From Paenibacillus baekrokdamisoli (GTDB lineage Bacteria; Bacillota; Bacilli; Paenibacillales; Paenibacillaceae): a stretch of DNA of 64,000 nt. Both the position numbers and the translations under genes were made by a program. Positions 54,599-62,422 of this stretch are shown one piece after another (position 1 is the stretch's first letter; every line of letters starts with the position of its first letter). The stretch lies in assembly GCF_003945345.1 (NCBI RefSeq), contig NZ_AP019308.1, positions 1,922,001 through 1,986,000 on the forward strand. Reading direction: 5' to 3'. The notes under the pieces are model-generated. The model was not told where the DNA came from. It saw only the letters and a program-made list of their open reading frames with translations, and made no database searches.

Positions 54599-54885
54599 GA
54601 TGCTTCCTCTTCTTTGAGTTACCACCGAATATGTTCTTGATCTTCATATTCCCTTATCCGAACTTGACCTTTATATGCCCTTATCCGACCTTGACCTTTA
54701 TATGCTCTTATCCGATCTTGACCTTTATATGCTCTTATCCCAATCTTGACCTTTATATGCTCTTATCCGGTCTTGACCTTCATATGCCCTTATCCGGTCT
54801 TGACCTTCATATGCCCTTATCCGATCTTGACCTTAGATGCTTCTGCTTGAGGGTTTAACCATACGCTCTTGACCTAGGAAGTTTC
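54599..54885. other. Cassette without a convincing gene, copy 2
   Basis: 287 bases with cognate ends (GTTAGCCGA / TCGGCTAAC). Content is the same 27-bp repeat as copy 1 with the same conserved flanks, only one unit longer. No ribosome-site-supported gene on either strand. Confidence 0.75.
54637..54840. repeat. 27-bp tandem repeat, about 7.5 units
   Basis: Units of type TTGACCTT(C/T)ATATGC-CTTATCCG-TC, one with an extra base (TATCCCAATC), last one cut at TTGACCTTAGATGC. Same family as 53239-53412. Confidence 0.88.
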
Positions 54886-55072
54886 GGCTAACGTTCGTGT
54901 ATTCACGACGTCCTACCACCTTAAGCCCGAAGGGCGGCCGCGATGCGGTTAGGTGGTGGGATGTGTCCGGCTGAATCTGCTTCCTTACTACTGAAAATCC
55001 ATCCCCGCGTAATCTTCTAACTTCTGCCGGATCGAGGGGCGAATGCCCCGAAGCGTGAATATGGTGTTAGGC
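54886..55072 (-). repeat. attC-like site 21
   Basis: 187 bp, GGCTAAC to GTTAGGC. Stems CACCACCT / AGGTGGTG, GCCC-GAA-GGGC, CCGC-GAT-GCGG, TCCGGC / GCCGGA, GGGGC-GAAT-GCCCC. Confidence 0.88.
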
Positions 55073-55076
55073 GAAG

Positions 55077-55871
55077 TTAATCTACTTCTTTGATTCTACT
55101 TGCACTATCTAATCTAAAAGCTAACAAACTAATTAATATAATATAGTCCATTGCTCTATCAGGATTATCTGTAATGTTGCCATGCCCTCTAGGGTTTCGA
55201 ATCCCCATAACTACGCCTTCAAATAAATGCATAATACCTTCTTGCTCATCTAAATCTGTCTGATCCTTTAGTTTATTAAAAGTCAAAATCGGTTTATTCT
55301 TGGAAAAAACAGTCCTGACAAGATTTGTTCCATCCAATTCATGTTTTCGAGATTTTTCTTTAACATAGTTAATTAAAGATTTTGCCGCTTCGAAAACAGC
55401 ACTCGAGTAATGTCCATCATTGAAAAGGTCAGAGCAGATATCAAAGATACGTGGGTGCAAATTTAATCCATTAAATGTTCTAATTCGTACTGCATCAGGA
55501 TCTTCTTCTAAGTCTACCCTCTTCTCGTTCAATCTTGCTATTAATCCTACTAGCATTAAAACAGATTGTTCAATACCCTCTTGAAATTTTCTTTGATAAG
55601 TATATTCAGATTCTCCAATTACATATCCCCCAGACCAGATATCATGATATTGATGTTTATTAAACTCTGGAGAATTACTTCCAAAAATTTCTCTTATCGT
55701 TTCTTGAATATTCATCTCAGCGTTTTTTACTCTTTGGTCTGTATAAACAACGTCCTGTTTAAGACCTTTAACTTCTTCAATTCTTCTTTCTAACTTAGTA
55801 ATTGCTCGAGGAATCTCATCAAGGCTAAAATTTTTAGATTCAATCTCTACCTCATTGTTCTTTTTCTTCAA
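55077..55871 (-). CDS. TIGR02391 (Ymh)-family protein (cassette)
   Basis: 264 aa. N-terminal half is helical with coiled-coil character (AITKLERRIEEVKGLKQDVVYTDQRVKNAEMN). The C-terminal 130 residues carry the Ymh pattern LHPRIFDICSDLFNDGHYSSAVFEAAKSLINYVKEKS ... DEQEGIMHLFEGVVMGIRNPRGHG. This HEPN-like domain is common in defence islands and abortive infection. Start is TTG with GGAGGG six bases upstream. Ends cognate (GTTAGGCGAA / TTCGCCTAAC). Confidence 0.87.
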   Translation of the reverse strand: MKKKNNEVEIESKNFSLDEIPRAITKLERRIEEVKGLKQDVVYTDQRVKNAEMNIQETIREIFGSNSPEFNKHQYHDIWSGGYVIGESEYTYQRKFQEGIEQSVLMLVGLIARLNEKRVDLEEDPDAVRIRTFNGLNLHPRIFDICSDLFNDGHYSSAVFEAAKSLINYVKEKSRKHELDGTNLVRTVFSKNKPILTFNKLKDQTDLDEQEGIMHLFEGVVMGIRNPRGHGNITDNPDRAMDYIILISLLAFRLDSASRIKEVD

Positions 55872-55899
55872 ACATATCCCTCCAAAATAGATTAATTTC

Positions 55900-56075
55900 G
55901 CCTAACGTTCGTGTATTCACGACGTCCATCCCCCTTAGATAGCTCTTAACTTAGGGGGATGGATGTGTCCGGCTGACTCTACTTCCTTGCTTCTGCCAAT
56001 GGCATCATCGAATCACTTCTAACTCCGGCCGGACCGAGGGGGCTTGTCCCCCGATGCGTGAATATGGTGTTATCG
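55900..56075 (-). repeat. attC-like site 22
   Basis: 176 bp, GCCTAAC to GTTATCG; the left box fits the integron RYYYAAC consensus exactly. First branch is one hairpin CATCCCCCT.AGATAG / TA-CT.AGGGGGATG; long hairpin GTCCGGC / GCCGGAC with a long loop; third hairpin GGGGG / CCCCC. Confidence 0.87.
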
Positions 56076-56102
56076 GAAGTTGCCACTTAATTGAGTTACT
56101 AC

Positions 56103-56603
56103 CTAAAATCTTTTTACTAATTTTTCTAAATTTATATTGTCTGTTAGTCTTATCAATTTATCTTCGAAATTAATTATCCTATCTTCAAAATCCATTCTGT
56201 TTTTTTCAAATTCTCTTGTCCATTTATACATCATTTTCAACATCATAAAATCAGATTTATAATTGCACTTTTCAATTCCAAGATTTTGTTTGAGGAATCT
56301 AGTAAAAATTCTCATCTTTCGTTTCCACAGGGGCGGATCTAAAAACAGAATGATATCTGCCATATCAAATAAACACCTATATGACTCTCTGTTTGTTCCT
56401 TCAAAAATCCATTGGCCATTCCGATCAATTTCTTCGATAACAGAAACCTGCTCTTCTGGTGTTCGTGATTTTCTTCCCTCGTTCGTTTGAGGATGTACTA
56501 TGGAATCCAATTCATAGCAAGGAATATTAAGACTATTAGATAATTGTTTTGCAAGAGTAGTTTTACCACTTGCAACAATCCCAGTAATTAAAATCTTCCT
56601 CAT
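56103..56603 (-). CDS. P-loop kinase-like protein (DNA topology modulation/FlaR type, cassette)
   Basis: 166 aa. Walker A ITGIVASGKTTLAKQL at the N-terminus, then CYELDSIVH, QWIFEGTNRESYRCLFDMADIILFLDPPLWKRKMRIFTRFL, the layout of the adenylate-kinase-like topology-modulation family. ATG at 56603 has AGGTGG eight bases upstream; the frame starts at GTG 56615. Target unknown. Confidence 0.82.
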   Translation of the reverse strand: MRKILITGIVASGKTTLAKQLSNSLNIPCYELDSIVHPQTNEGRKSRTPEEQVSVIEEIDRNGQWIFEGTNRESYRCLFDMADIILFLDPPLWKRKMRIFTRFLKQNLGIEKCNYKSDFMMLKMMYKWTREFEKNRMDFEDRIINFEDKLIRLTDNINLEKLVKRF

Positions 56604-56642
56604 CCGAATTACCACCTGACTTTCTTGCTTTATGGCAATTTC

Positions 56643-56830
56643 CGATAACGTTCATGTGTTCACGACGTCCAACTCCCTTAAGCCCGAAGGGCGGCCGCGA
56701 TGCGGTTAGGGAGTTGGATGTGTCCGGCTGATTCCACTTCCCTGCTTCTGCCAATTACTTCACCGAACCCTCATCTAACTCCTGCCGGACCGAGGGCCGA
56801 ATGGCCCGATGTGTGAACATGGTGTTATCG
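56643..56830 (-). repeat. attC-like site 23
   Basis: 188 bp, CGATAAC to GTTATCG. Stems CCAACTCCCT / AGGGAGTTGG, GCCC-GAA-GGGC, CCGC-GAT-GCGG. L arms TGTTCACG / TGTGAACA, one G-T pair on the plus strand. Confidence 0.88.
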
Positions 56831-56850
56831 GATGTTACCGACTTCTTTGA

Positions 56851-57306
56851 TTAGCTTTCAAACAATGGTTTAATTATCACTTCATCAAGTTCCACAAGTT
56901 TTGATATCTCTTCAATTCTATATCCGTGTTTAATAGCTCTTATAATGATTTCAACTTTAACTGTTCCTTCTTTTATTGTGTTATCAATATATTTATCGAA
57001 ATGTATTAAATCATCAGCAACTTTGCCCTCCAGTGTAAATACCATTCTATAATCTCCAATGTCGCTACCTAAATATAAAATCCTTAAATTGCAATAAACA
57101 AAATCAGTATATTCATGGATATGAGTTAATTGTATTGAATTTAGTTCAGTCGTTATCACTTTAAGATTTGACTTGCCCTTAAAGGTATCAAAAAAATCAT
57201 CCCTATTCTCTTTCTTCCAATTTTCTAAATAATTTATAAATCCCTGTTTTGTTTGATCTACTATGCGATGGGTGCTTGCCCATTCTAAAAGTTGTCTGGA
57301 TTCCAT
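56851..57306 (-). CDS. Unknown soluble protein (cassette)
   Basis: 151 aa (LLEWASTHRIVDQTKQGFINYLENWKKENRDDFFDTFKGKSNLKVITTELNSIQLTHIHEYTDFVYCNLRILYLGSDIGDYRMVFTLEGKVADDLIHF). The end IKHGYRIEEISKLVELDEVIIKPLF resembles the short C-terminal helix pair of some PDDEXK-transposase-like proteins, which is not enough for a call. GAGGTTAATAC precedes the ATG. Confidence 0.72.
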   Translation of the reverse strand: MESRQLLEWASTHRIVDQTKQGFINYLENWKKENRDDFFDTFKGKSNLKVITTELNSIQLTHIHEYTDFVYCNLRILYLGSDIGDYRMVFTLEGKVADDLIHFDKYIDNTIKEGTVKVEIIIRAIKHGYRIEEISKLVELDEVIIKPLFES

Positions 57307-57331
57307 GTATTAACCTCATTTCGGTAATTTC

Positions 57332-57523
57332 CGATAACGTTCTTGTATTCACGAATCCGAGAGCCTTAAGTGAGCGACAACGAACCGTTCGCAAGACTTA
57401 GGCTCGCAGTGGTTGTCCGGCTGAATATGCATCTCTGCTACTGAAATCACTTCCCCGAATCAGCTTCTACTACTCCTGTCCGGACCAAGGGCGTATGCCC
57501 GCAGCGTGAATACGGTGTTATCT
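57332..57523 (-). repeat. attC-like site 24
   Basis: 192 bp, CGATAAC to GTTATCT. Differs from site 1 at only a few positions. First branch ATCCGAGAGCCT / AGGCTCGCAGTGGTT. Confidence 0.88.
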
Positions 57524-57973
57524 GCTGTTGCTCTCTTCTGTGAGATTACCTGATAAAATCCCTGCTCTTCTTATGATGTTTATTCTTTCCTCTCTTCCTT
57601 CTATATTCTTTATCATATCTATTGCTGTTTCAAAATTTGTAATTACATAGCCTGTTTTCTCAAATCCTTTTGGCATTTCTAAAATTTTCTTTACTTCCGT
57701 TAAGTAATAGACTGTATATCCATTCGATTCTTTCCAGAACCAGCATGCAAAAGGGGTTCTATTTTCAGTTAATTCAATTCCTGCCTCTTCCATTACTTCC
57801 CTATTTAGCCCTTCATCTAACGATTCATTCTCTTCTAATCTTCCACCAATTGTTGTTAATACTTTTTCTTCACGATCCCAAACCATAACTAAATTCCCAT
57901 TTCCCAAAATTGGTACACAATGAACACCGCCAATTGGGAAATCCGTTGGAATTTCAGTAATAAACTTGAGCAT
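57518..57973 (-). CDS. Nudix hydrolase, copy 2 (cassette)
   Basis: Second copy of the 37770-38225 gene, with the same 151-aa protein: Nudix box GGRLEENESLDEGLNREVMEEAGIE. I see two silent differences in the coding part. ATG at 57973 with GGGAG upstream. The near-identity reaches through both flanking sites, so the duplication is recent and larger than a single cassette. Confidence 0.9.
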   Translation of the reverse strand: MLKFITEIPTDFPIGGVHCVPILGNGNLVMVWDREEKVLTTIGGRLEENESLDEGLNREVMEEAGIELTENRTPFACWFWKESNGYTVYYLTEVKKILEMPKGFEKTGYVITNFETAIDMIKNIEGREERINIIRRAGILSGNLTEESNSR

Positions 57974-58021
57974 AAAAACATCTCCCAAAATAATGGATTA
58001 ATTTCTCTTTAGAGTAATTGC

Positions 58022-58214
58022 AGATAACGTTCTTGTGTTCACGACGTCCCACCGACTTAAGGCGACGAAGTCGCCGGGCGCGATGCGCTTAGTCGGTGCG
58101 GATGTGTCCGGCTGAATCTGCTTCCCTGCTACTGACAATTACATCTCCGAGCCCTCATCTAACTTCTGCCGGACCGAGGGGCGAATGCCCCGAAGCGTGA
58201 ACATGGTGTTATAG
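58022..58214 (-). repeat. attC-like site 25
   Basis: 193 bp, AGATAAC to GTTATAG. Same as site 2 up to GTGTTA except one base (AGCGTG against AGTGTG), then diverging. Stems as for site 2. Confidence 0.88.
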
Positions 58215-58289
58215 GAAGTAGACGACTTCTTTGAGTTACAGTCAAAAAACACTCACTTAAATTATCAATCAATATTTCATCTGCTACTA

Positions 58290-58550
58290 CTATTTCATTA
58301 TTAAATTCTTATCGATGTATATAAATGTCTCCTCAAGATCTTTAAAAGCTTCATCATGTCCTGAAAAATCTATTTCTTCAACTTCCCTTCTTCGAGTTAT
58401 TCCTACTCCTTCTTCCCTAACTTCAACTTCAAAAAAATTAATGCCCCCATCATTCATACTTACCCAAACACTTCTCCCACTCGGTTCAATATAAACATTC
58501 CATTTAGGATATCTTTGAGTAATACATTCCTTGATTTTATTAACCTCCAT
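58290..58550 (-). CDS. Small unknown protein, paralogue of the 49301 cassette
   Basis: 86 aa (MEVNKIKECITQRYPKWNVYIEPSGRSVWVSMNDGGINFFEVEVREEGVGITRRREVEEIDFSGHDEAFKDLEETFIYIDKNLIMK). Start chosen at ATG 58550 to match the paralogue; ATGs at 58553 and 58565 are also in frame and GGTGATAAAG lies before. Family unknown; two diverged copies in different cassettes suggest selection for the product. Confidence 0.78.
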   Translation of the reverse strand: MEVNKIKECITQRYPKWNVYIEPSGRSVWVSMNDGGINFFEVEVREEGVGITRRREVEEIDFSGHDEAFKDLEETFIYIDKNLIMK

Positions 58551-58623
58551 CATCTTTATCACCATTCTAAATAGATTTAGATATCTTTAGGTTTAATAGG
58601 GTTTAACCATACTCGTCTATTTC

Positions 58624-58806
58624 CTATAACGTTACCGTGTTCACGACGTCCATTCACTCTAAGCTGCAAGAGTCGTGCGTCCAGTACGATCTCGGCCGGC
58701 CGCGACCGCGGTTGGGTGAATGGATGTGTCGCCTGATTCCGCTTCCCCGACTTATCACCCGGCGACCGAGGGGCGTATGCCCCGATGCGTGAACACATTG
58801 TTATCC
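58624..58806 (-). repeat. attC-like site 26
   Basis: 183 bp, CTATAAC to GTTATCC. First branch CCATTCACTC / GGGTGAATGG; long hairpin GTCGCC / GGCGAC (compensated); CGACC-GCGG hairpin; third hairpin GGGGC-GTAT-GCCCC. L arms GTGTTCACG / CGTGAACAC. Confidence 0.87.
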
Positions 58807-58831
58807 GATGACCTCGACCTCTACGAATATG

Positions 58832-59731
58832 CTAGAGTTTTAATCGAATAAAGGGAGCTTCCACTTTATCATTTAATAATTCTTGATATGCTTTAACTTT
58901 CCTAAACGTATTTCCCATCATATCTCTATTTCGATAGTTTCTTAATTCATCTAAATCAAATTTAGCGAGATAAAGACCTTCCGTCTCATTATCTGCTAAC
59001 ATAATTGTATTGTTTACCGATTTCCCATTCGAATCCCAAACAATTGGGCTGTATGCACATGAGCATCCAGCATCTTCACCTGGCGGATTTGCCATTACAA
59101 TACCAACCATATTTTCATATGCTCTTGTCGAAAGGGCTTGCAATCGATGATTCATGCATCCGCAATCATTAGGAACCAATATAATTTCAGCACCTTTTAA
59201 CATCAATACTCTTGCACTTTCCGGATATTCCCTGTCGTAACAAATCATGATACCGATTTTCACACCATCAAAATCGCATACTTTAAATTCTGTTCCGCTC
59301 TCTAATATACGTTCAGCAGCAAAATCACAAGTATGGACTTTAGTATACTTTAATAATATTTTTCCGTTCCGATCAATAACAAATGCCGAATTTTGTGGGC
59401 GTTTTATTCCTTTTGTAAAGCTTGTTATAACAATTCCAATCGATAATTCTCTTGCAATATCTTGAAAAGATTTTAACCAAGGACTATTTTCGTCTATTGC
59501 AGCATCATACCAAGCTTTAAAATCCGGATGATTCTCTATCTCGTGTGACGGCAAATTTGTTTCTACAATATCAGGAAAGGCATAACCAGTTATCCAGCAT
59601 TCGGGAAACAAAACCATATCTGCTCCACGATCTTTCGCTTCTTTAACATACGCCAATCCAATTCTTGTGTTTAGCTCTGGATCAGGAATACTACAATTAT
59701 ATTGAACAGTTGCAACAGTAAAAGTTTTCAT
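58832..59731 (-). CDS. Carbon-nitrogen hydrolase (nitrilase superfamily, cassette)
   Basis: 299 aa. The Glu-Lys-Cys triad is visible: Glu in DMVLFPECWITGY, Lys in LLKYTKVHTCDF, Cys in KIGIMICYDREYPESARVLMLKGAEIILVPN. GGTGATGAAAT precedes the ATG. Likely an amidase acting on a small amide; the exact substrate is unknown. A metabolic enzyme of this size is one of the longest cassette genes here. Confidence 0.92.
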   Translation of the reverse strand: MKTFTVATVQYNCSIPDPELNTRIGLAYVKEAKDRGADMVLFPECWITGYAFPDIVETNLPSHEIENHPDFKAWYDAAIDENSPWLKSFQDIARELSIGIVITSFTKGIKRPQNSAFVIDRNGKILLKYTKVHTCDFAAERILESGTEFKVCDFDGVKIGIMICYDREYPESARVLMLKGAEIILVPNDCGCMNHRLQALSTRAYENMVGIVMANPPGEDAGCSCAYSPIVWDSNGKSVNNTIMLADNETEGLYLAKFDLDELRNYRNRDMMGNTFRKVKAYQELLNDKVEAPFIRLKL

Positions 59732-59790
59732 ATTTCATCACCTTTCAATTATTATTAATGTAAATATCTTTCCAAGCCATTCGAGGTTTC

Positions 59791-59981
59791 GGATAACGTT
59801 CTTGTGTTCACGACGTCCTACTACCTTAAAGGAGCGAAGCGACTGGCCGCGATGCGGTTAGGTGGTGCGGGTGTGTCCGGCTGAAAATACTTCCTGCTAC
59901 TGAAATGCCTCTTCGAATCTACTTCTAACTCCGGTCCGGACCGAGGGCCGAATGGCCCAAAGCGTGAATATGGTGTTATAG
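59791..59981 (-). repeat. attC-like site 27
   Basis: 191 bp, GGATAAC to GTTATAG. Stems ACTACCT / AGGTGGT (one wobble on the plus strand), CCGC-GAT-GCGG, TCCGG / CCGGA, GGGCC-GAAT-GGCCC. Confidence 0.87.
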
Positions 59982-60020
59982 GATGTCAGCGCCTTCTTCG
60001 AATAACTCCCAAATATGCTT

Positions 60021-60892
60021 CTAATATCTCAGAGGAATTATAGATTTATTTATTTCACAATTTTCATATTTGTTATAATTCAAATAATATCGTAATCCCT
60101 CGGCAGAAATATTCAAATTATTTCTCGGTCCAATCGATATTGATTTTAAAGGGATTTTTTCATCATCATGTGTTATTGGAAGTTTAATATAGGGTACGAT
60201 CGCACCATTCTTACTTCTAAAATGTATATGGTCTGATGATACCTCATTGCTATTTATAAAATGTCCACCATATTGTCTTTTTTTATTCATTAACACAACT
60301 ACTCTATATTCTTCTTCTGACCTAAAACTAGGATCCTTAAAAAACAATGAATATATGTAAAAGGTTCGGATAATATGATTCCAAAGATAGTTCAATTCAT
60401 TCCCTGGTTTTCCATCACCATGCTCTTTCCAAATATCAAATGCAATAGATATTTCTTCGGATAAGATTTTTTCTTGTTCTATAGGATCATATATTACAAA
60501 TCCATGTATATTCTGAAATGCAGAGTCAGTTAACCTATCTAATACACTAATAAAACTACGATCAAATCCAATACAATATCCATCCTGATTGCTACAATTT
60601 GACCAGAGTGGAAGAGAATCCGCATTCATTGACATTGATAAGATGTAGGAGTCTATCCCTTTATCAAAGATTTCATCATTGCAATCTTCTAGGAGTTTCA
60701 TTAATAAATCATCATCTTGATAATTAATCTTGGCCTGATCGCGAACTTTTTTTGCTATTCTTCTTGCGTACTTTATTTCACTAATATCATTTAAATATTC
60801 GCTTTTTGTAAGCCATAGTTCCTTATGTTTAAAAATGCTCATGATAGCATCTAGAGAACTATAATGATATTGTTTGTTTTGTTTATTTTCAT
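60021..60892 (-). pseudogene. DUF2971 protein, start region frameshifted (cassette)
   Basis: The body is a clear DUF2971 protein: QYHYSSLDAIMSIFKHKELWLTKSEYLNDISEIKYARRIAKKV, then LPLWSNCSNQDGYCIGFD and DPSFRSEEEYRVVVLMN. In this frame there is no ATG, GTG or TTG between the cassette boundary and the domain; the first is a GTG inside site 28. An ATG at 60892 lies in another frame, joined to the domain if one base were added in the A-rich run after it. I therefore suspect a single-base deletion, or an unusual start. DUF2971 is frequent in mobile and defence regions. Confidence 0.72.
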
Positions 60893-60904
60893 TGCGCTGA
60901 TTTC

Positions 60905-61099
60905 TTATAACGTTCTTGTATTCACGAACCCTCACTGCCTTAAGTAACCGTAGGGAACGGCCGCGACGCGGTTAGGCTGTGCAGGGTTGTCCGGCTGAGT
61001 ATGCTTCCCTGCTACTGAATTTGCTCCTTCGAATCCTCTTCTTCCTACGTCGGCCGGGCCAAGGAGCGTTAGCGACGCAGCGTGAATACGGTGTTATGT
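60905..61099 (-). repeat. attC-like site 28
   Basis: 195 bp, TTATAAC to GTTATGT. Left box is off by one base from its cognate partner (CTATAAC expected from site 27). First branch AACCCTCACTGCCT / AGGCTGTGCAGGGTT; third hairpin altered to GGAGCG-TTAG-CGACGC. Confidence 0.85.
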
Positions 61100-61140
61100 G
61101 TTGCCGGCGGCATCTTCGAGTTTTCTTAAAAAATCTTTAG

Positions 61141-61494
61141 TCATTTACTCATCATTTCTGTTATTATGAAGCTCATGAATAATAGTACAAAGGAAAATAA
61201 CATGTACTTTAATATTCTAAATTTCATTTCTAATACGCCTTTAACATGTTCTACTCTTCTGTAATACAATAGATTTCCCAATATTAATGTTAGCATTATT
61301 ATTACCGTTACTAATAAGCCTATGTCACTTTTGCTGGATGATAAAAAAGCTAAAAATCCAATTATAACCGCCAACAAAAAGCCGATTACATAGTACTTTA
61401 TTCTTTCAGAAAATATAAATCTAGATCTATTCTTAATTCCATCAATTAGACTTATTATCGAAATTAGGAATATAGCAATTAATATTATCCACAC
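61141..61494 (-). CDS. Four-helix membrane protein (cassette)
   Basis: 117 aa, helices WIILIAIFLISIISLI, YYVIGFLLAVIIGFLAFL, IGLLVTVIIMLTLILGNLLYY, YMLFSFVLLFMSFIITEMM. Starts at GTG 61494 without a strong ribosome site. No family recognised. Ends cognate (GTTATGT / ACATAAC). Confidence 0.65.
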   Translation of the reverse strand: MWIILIAIFLISIISLIDGIKNRSRFIFSERIKYYVIGFLLAVIIGFLAFLSSSKSDIGLLVTVIIMLTLILGNLLYYRRVEHVKGVLEMKFRILKYMLFSFVLLFMSFIITEMMSK

Positions 61495-61588
61495 TACAAT
61501 AATTATAATCCCGCCTCTTATAAAGATTTTCTTTATGTTTTGATATTAAGATTTATTGTTTTTTAATCTCTCAGATTCCGCCGGTTTC

Positions 61589-61751
61589 ACATAACGTTCT
61601 TGTATTCACGAACCCGAGAGCCTTAAGTGAGAGATAGCGAACGGGTCGTCAGACTTAGGCTCGCAGTGGTGTCCGGCTGAATTTACCCTCGGCACTTCTA
61701 CTCCGGTCCGGACCAAGGGCGAATGCCCGATGCGTGAATACTGTGTTATAG
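61589..61751 (-). repeat. attC-like site 29
   Basis: 163 bp, ACATAAC to GTTATAG. First branch ACCCGAGAGCCT / AGGCTCGCAGTGGT; long hairpin GTCCGG / CCGGAC; third hairpin GGGC-GAAT-GCCC. Confidence 0.87.
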
Positions 61752-61854
61752 GATGTCAGCGACTTCTTCGAATACTCTACAAGTGATTCTTAACTAGCAT
61801 TTGATCTTAATTAAATTTTCAATTGCTATTCTAATTAGTTACTCGGGTTTTAAT

Positions 61855-62178
61855 TTATGGTTTGAGTCCTGATTGTAATACCTGGAAATATTCATTTAAA
61901 ATATCATCGAAATTGGGTTCACCAGCTATCTTCTCAATATATTTCCAAAGAATCATTTCTTCAGTTTCTATATTCACAACCTCATATTCCATTTGATGTG
62001 ATTCCCAAACGATCACTTGACCGAGACAACTCTCTGACTCGTGAATTATTCCTGTTGAAGGATTGGGTACACGACTTTCATCAATGTTATTATGCTTAAC
62101 AAATTCAGTAGAGATATTAACTATTCTCAGTTCTTCAATATTGCTATCAGCCCACTGTTTAAACTTCTTTCTTATCAT
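61855..62178 (-). CDS. Unknown acidic protein (cassette)
   Basis: 107 aa (KKFKQWADSNIEELRIVNISTEFVKHNNIDESRVPNPSTGIIHESESCLGQVIVWESHQMEYEVVNIETEEMILWKYIEKIAGEPNFDDILNEYFQVLQSGLKP). The size and acidity are those of immunity-type proteins, but I cannot assign a family. GGAGGCCTTTCA precedes the ATG. Confidence 0.72.
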   Translation of the reverse strand: MIRKKFKQWADSNIEELRIVNISTEFVKHNNIDESRVPNPSTGIIHESESCLGQVIVWESHQMEYEVVNIETEEMILWKYIEKIAGEPNFDDILNEYFQVLQSGLKP

Positions 62179-62237
62179 TGAAAGGCCTCCTGCAATGAAG
62201 AAAATTTATGAATAATCTTTACGGTTTCGCTGATTTC

Positions 62238-62398
62238 CTATAACGTCTTTGTATTCACGAACCTTCACTGGCTTAAGGGCGCCAGCCCGGGTCCGACGGA
62301 CTTAGCCAGTGCAGGGTTGTCCGGCTGCTCCCGCTCCCCCGAAATCCCTCTGCCGGACCGAGGGCCGGATGGCCCGATGCGTGAATACGGTGTTATCG
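62238..62398 (-). repeat. attC-like site 30
   Basis: 161 bp, CTATAAC to GTTATCG. First branch AACCTTCACTGGCT / AGCCAGTGCAGGGTT (one G-T pair on the minus... plus reading T-G), hairpin GTCC-GAC-GGAC; GTCCGGC / GCCGGAC; GGGCC-GGAT-GGCCC. Confidence 0.88.
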
Positions 62399-62422
62399 GA
62401 AGTTCATGACTCCATGAATTAC

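Noticed and set aside
53239-54840. 27-bp repeats as a CRISPR or as coding repeats on the plus strand
   Set aside because: Units are directly adjacent without spacers. The plus-strand open frame (nonapeptide repeat) has no ribosome site and arises because 27 is a multiple of three.
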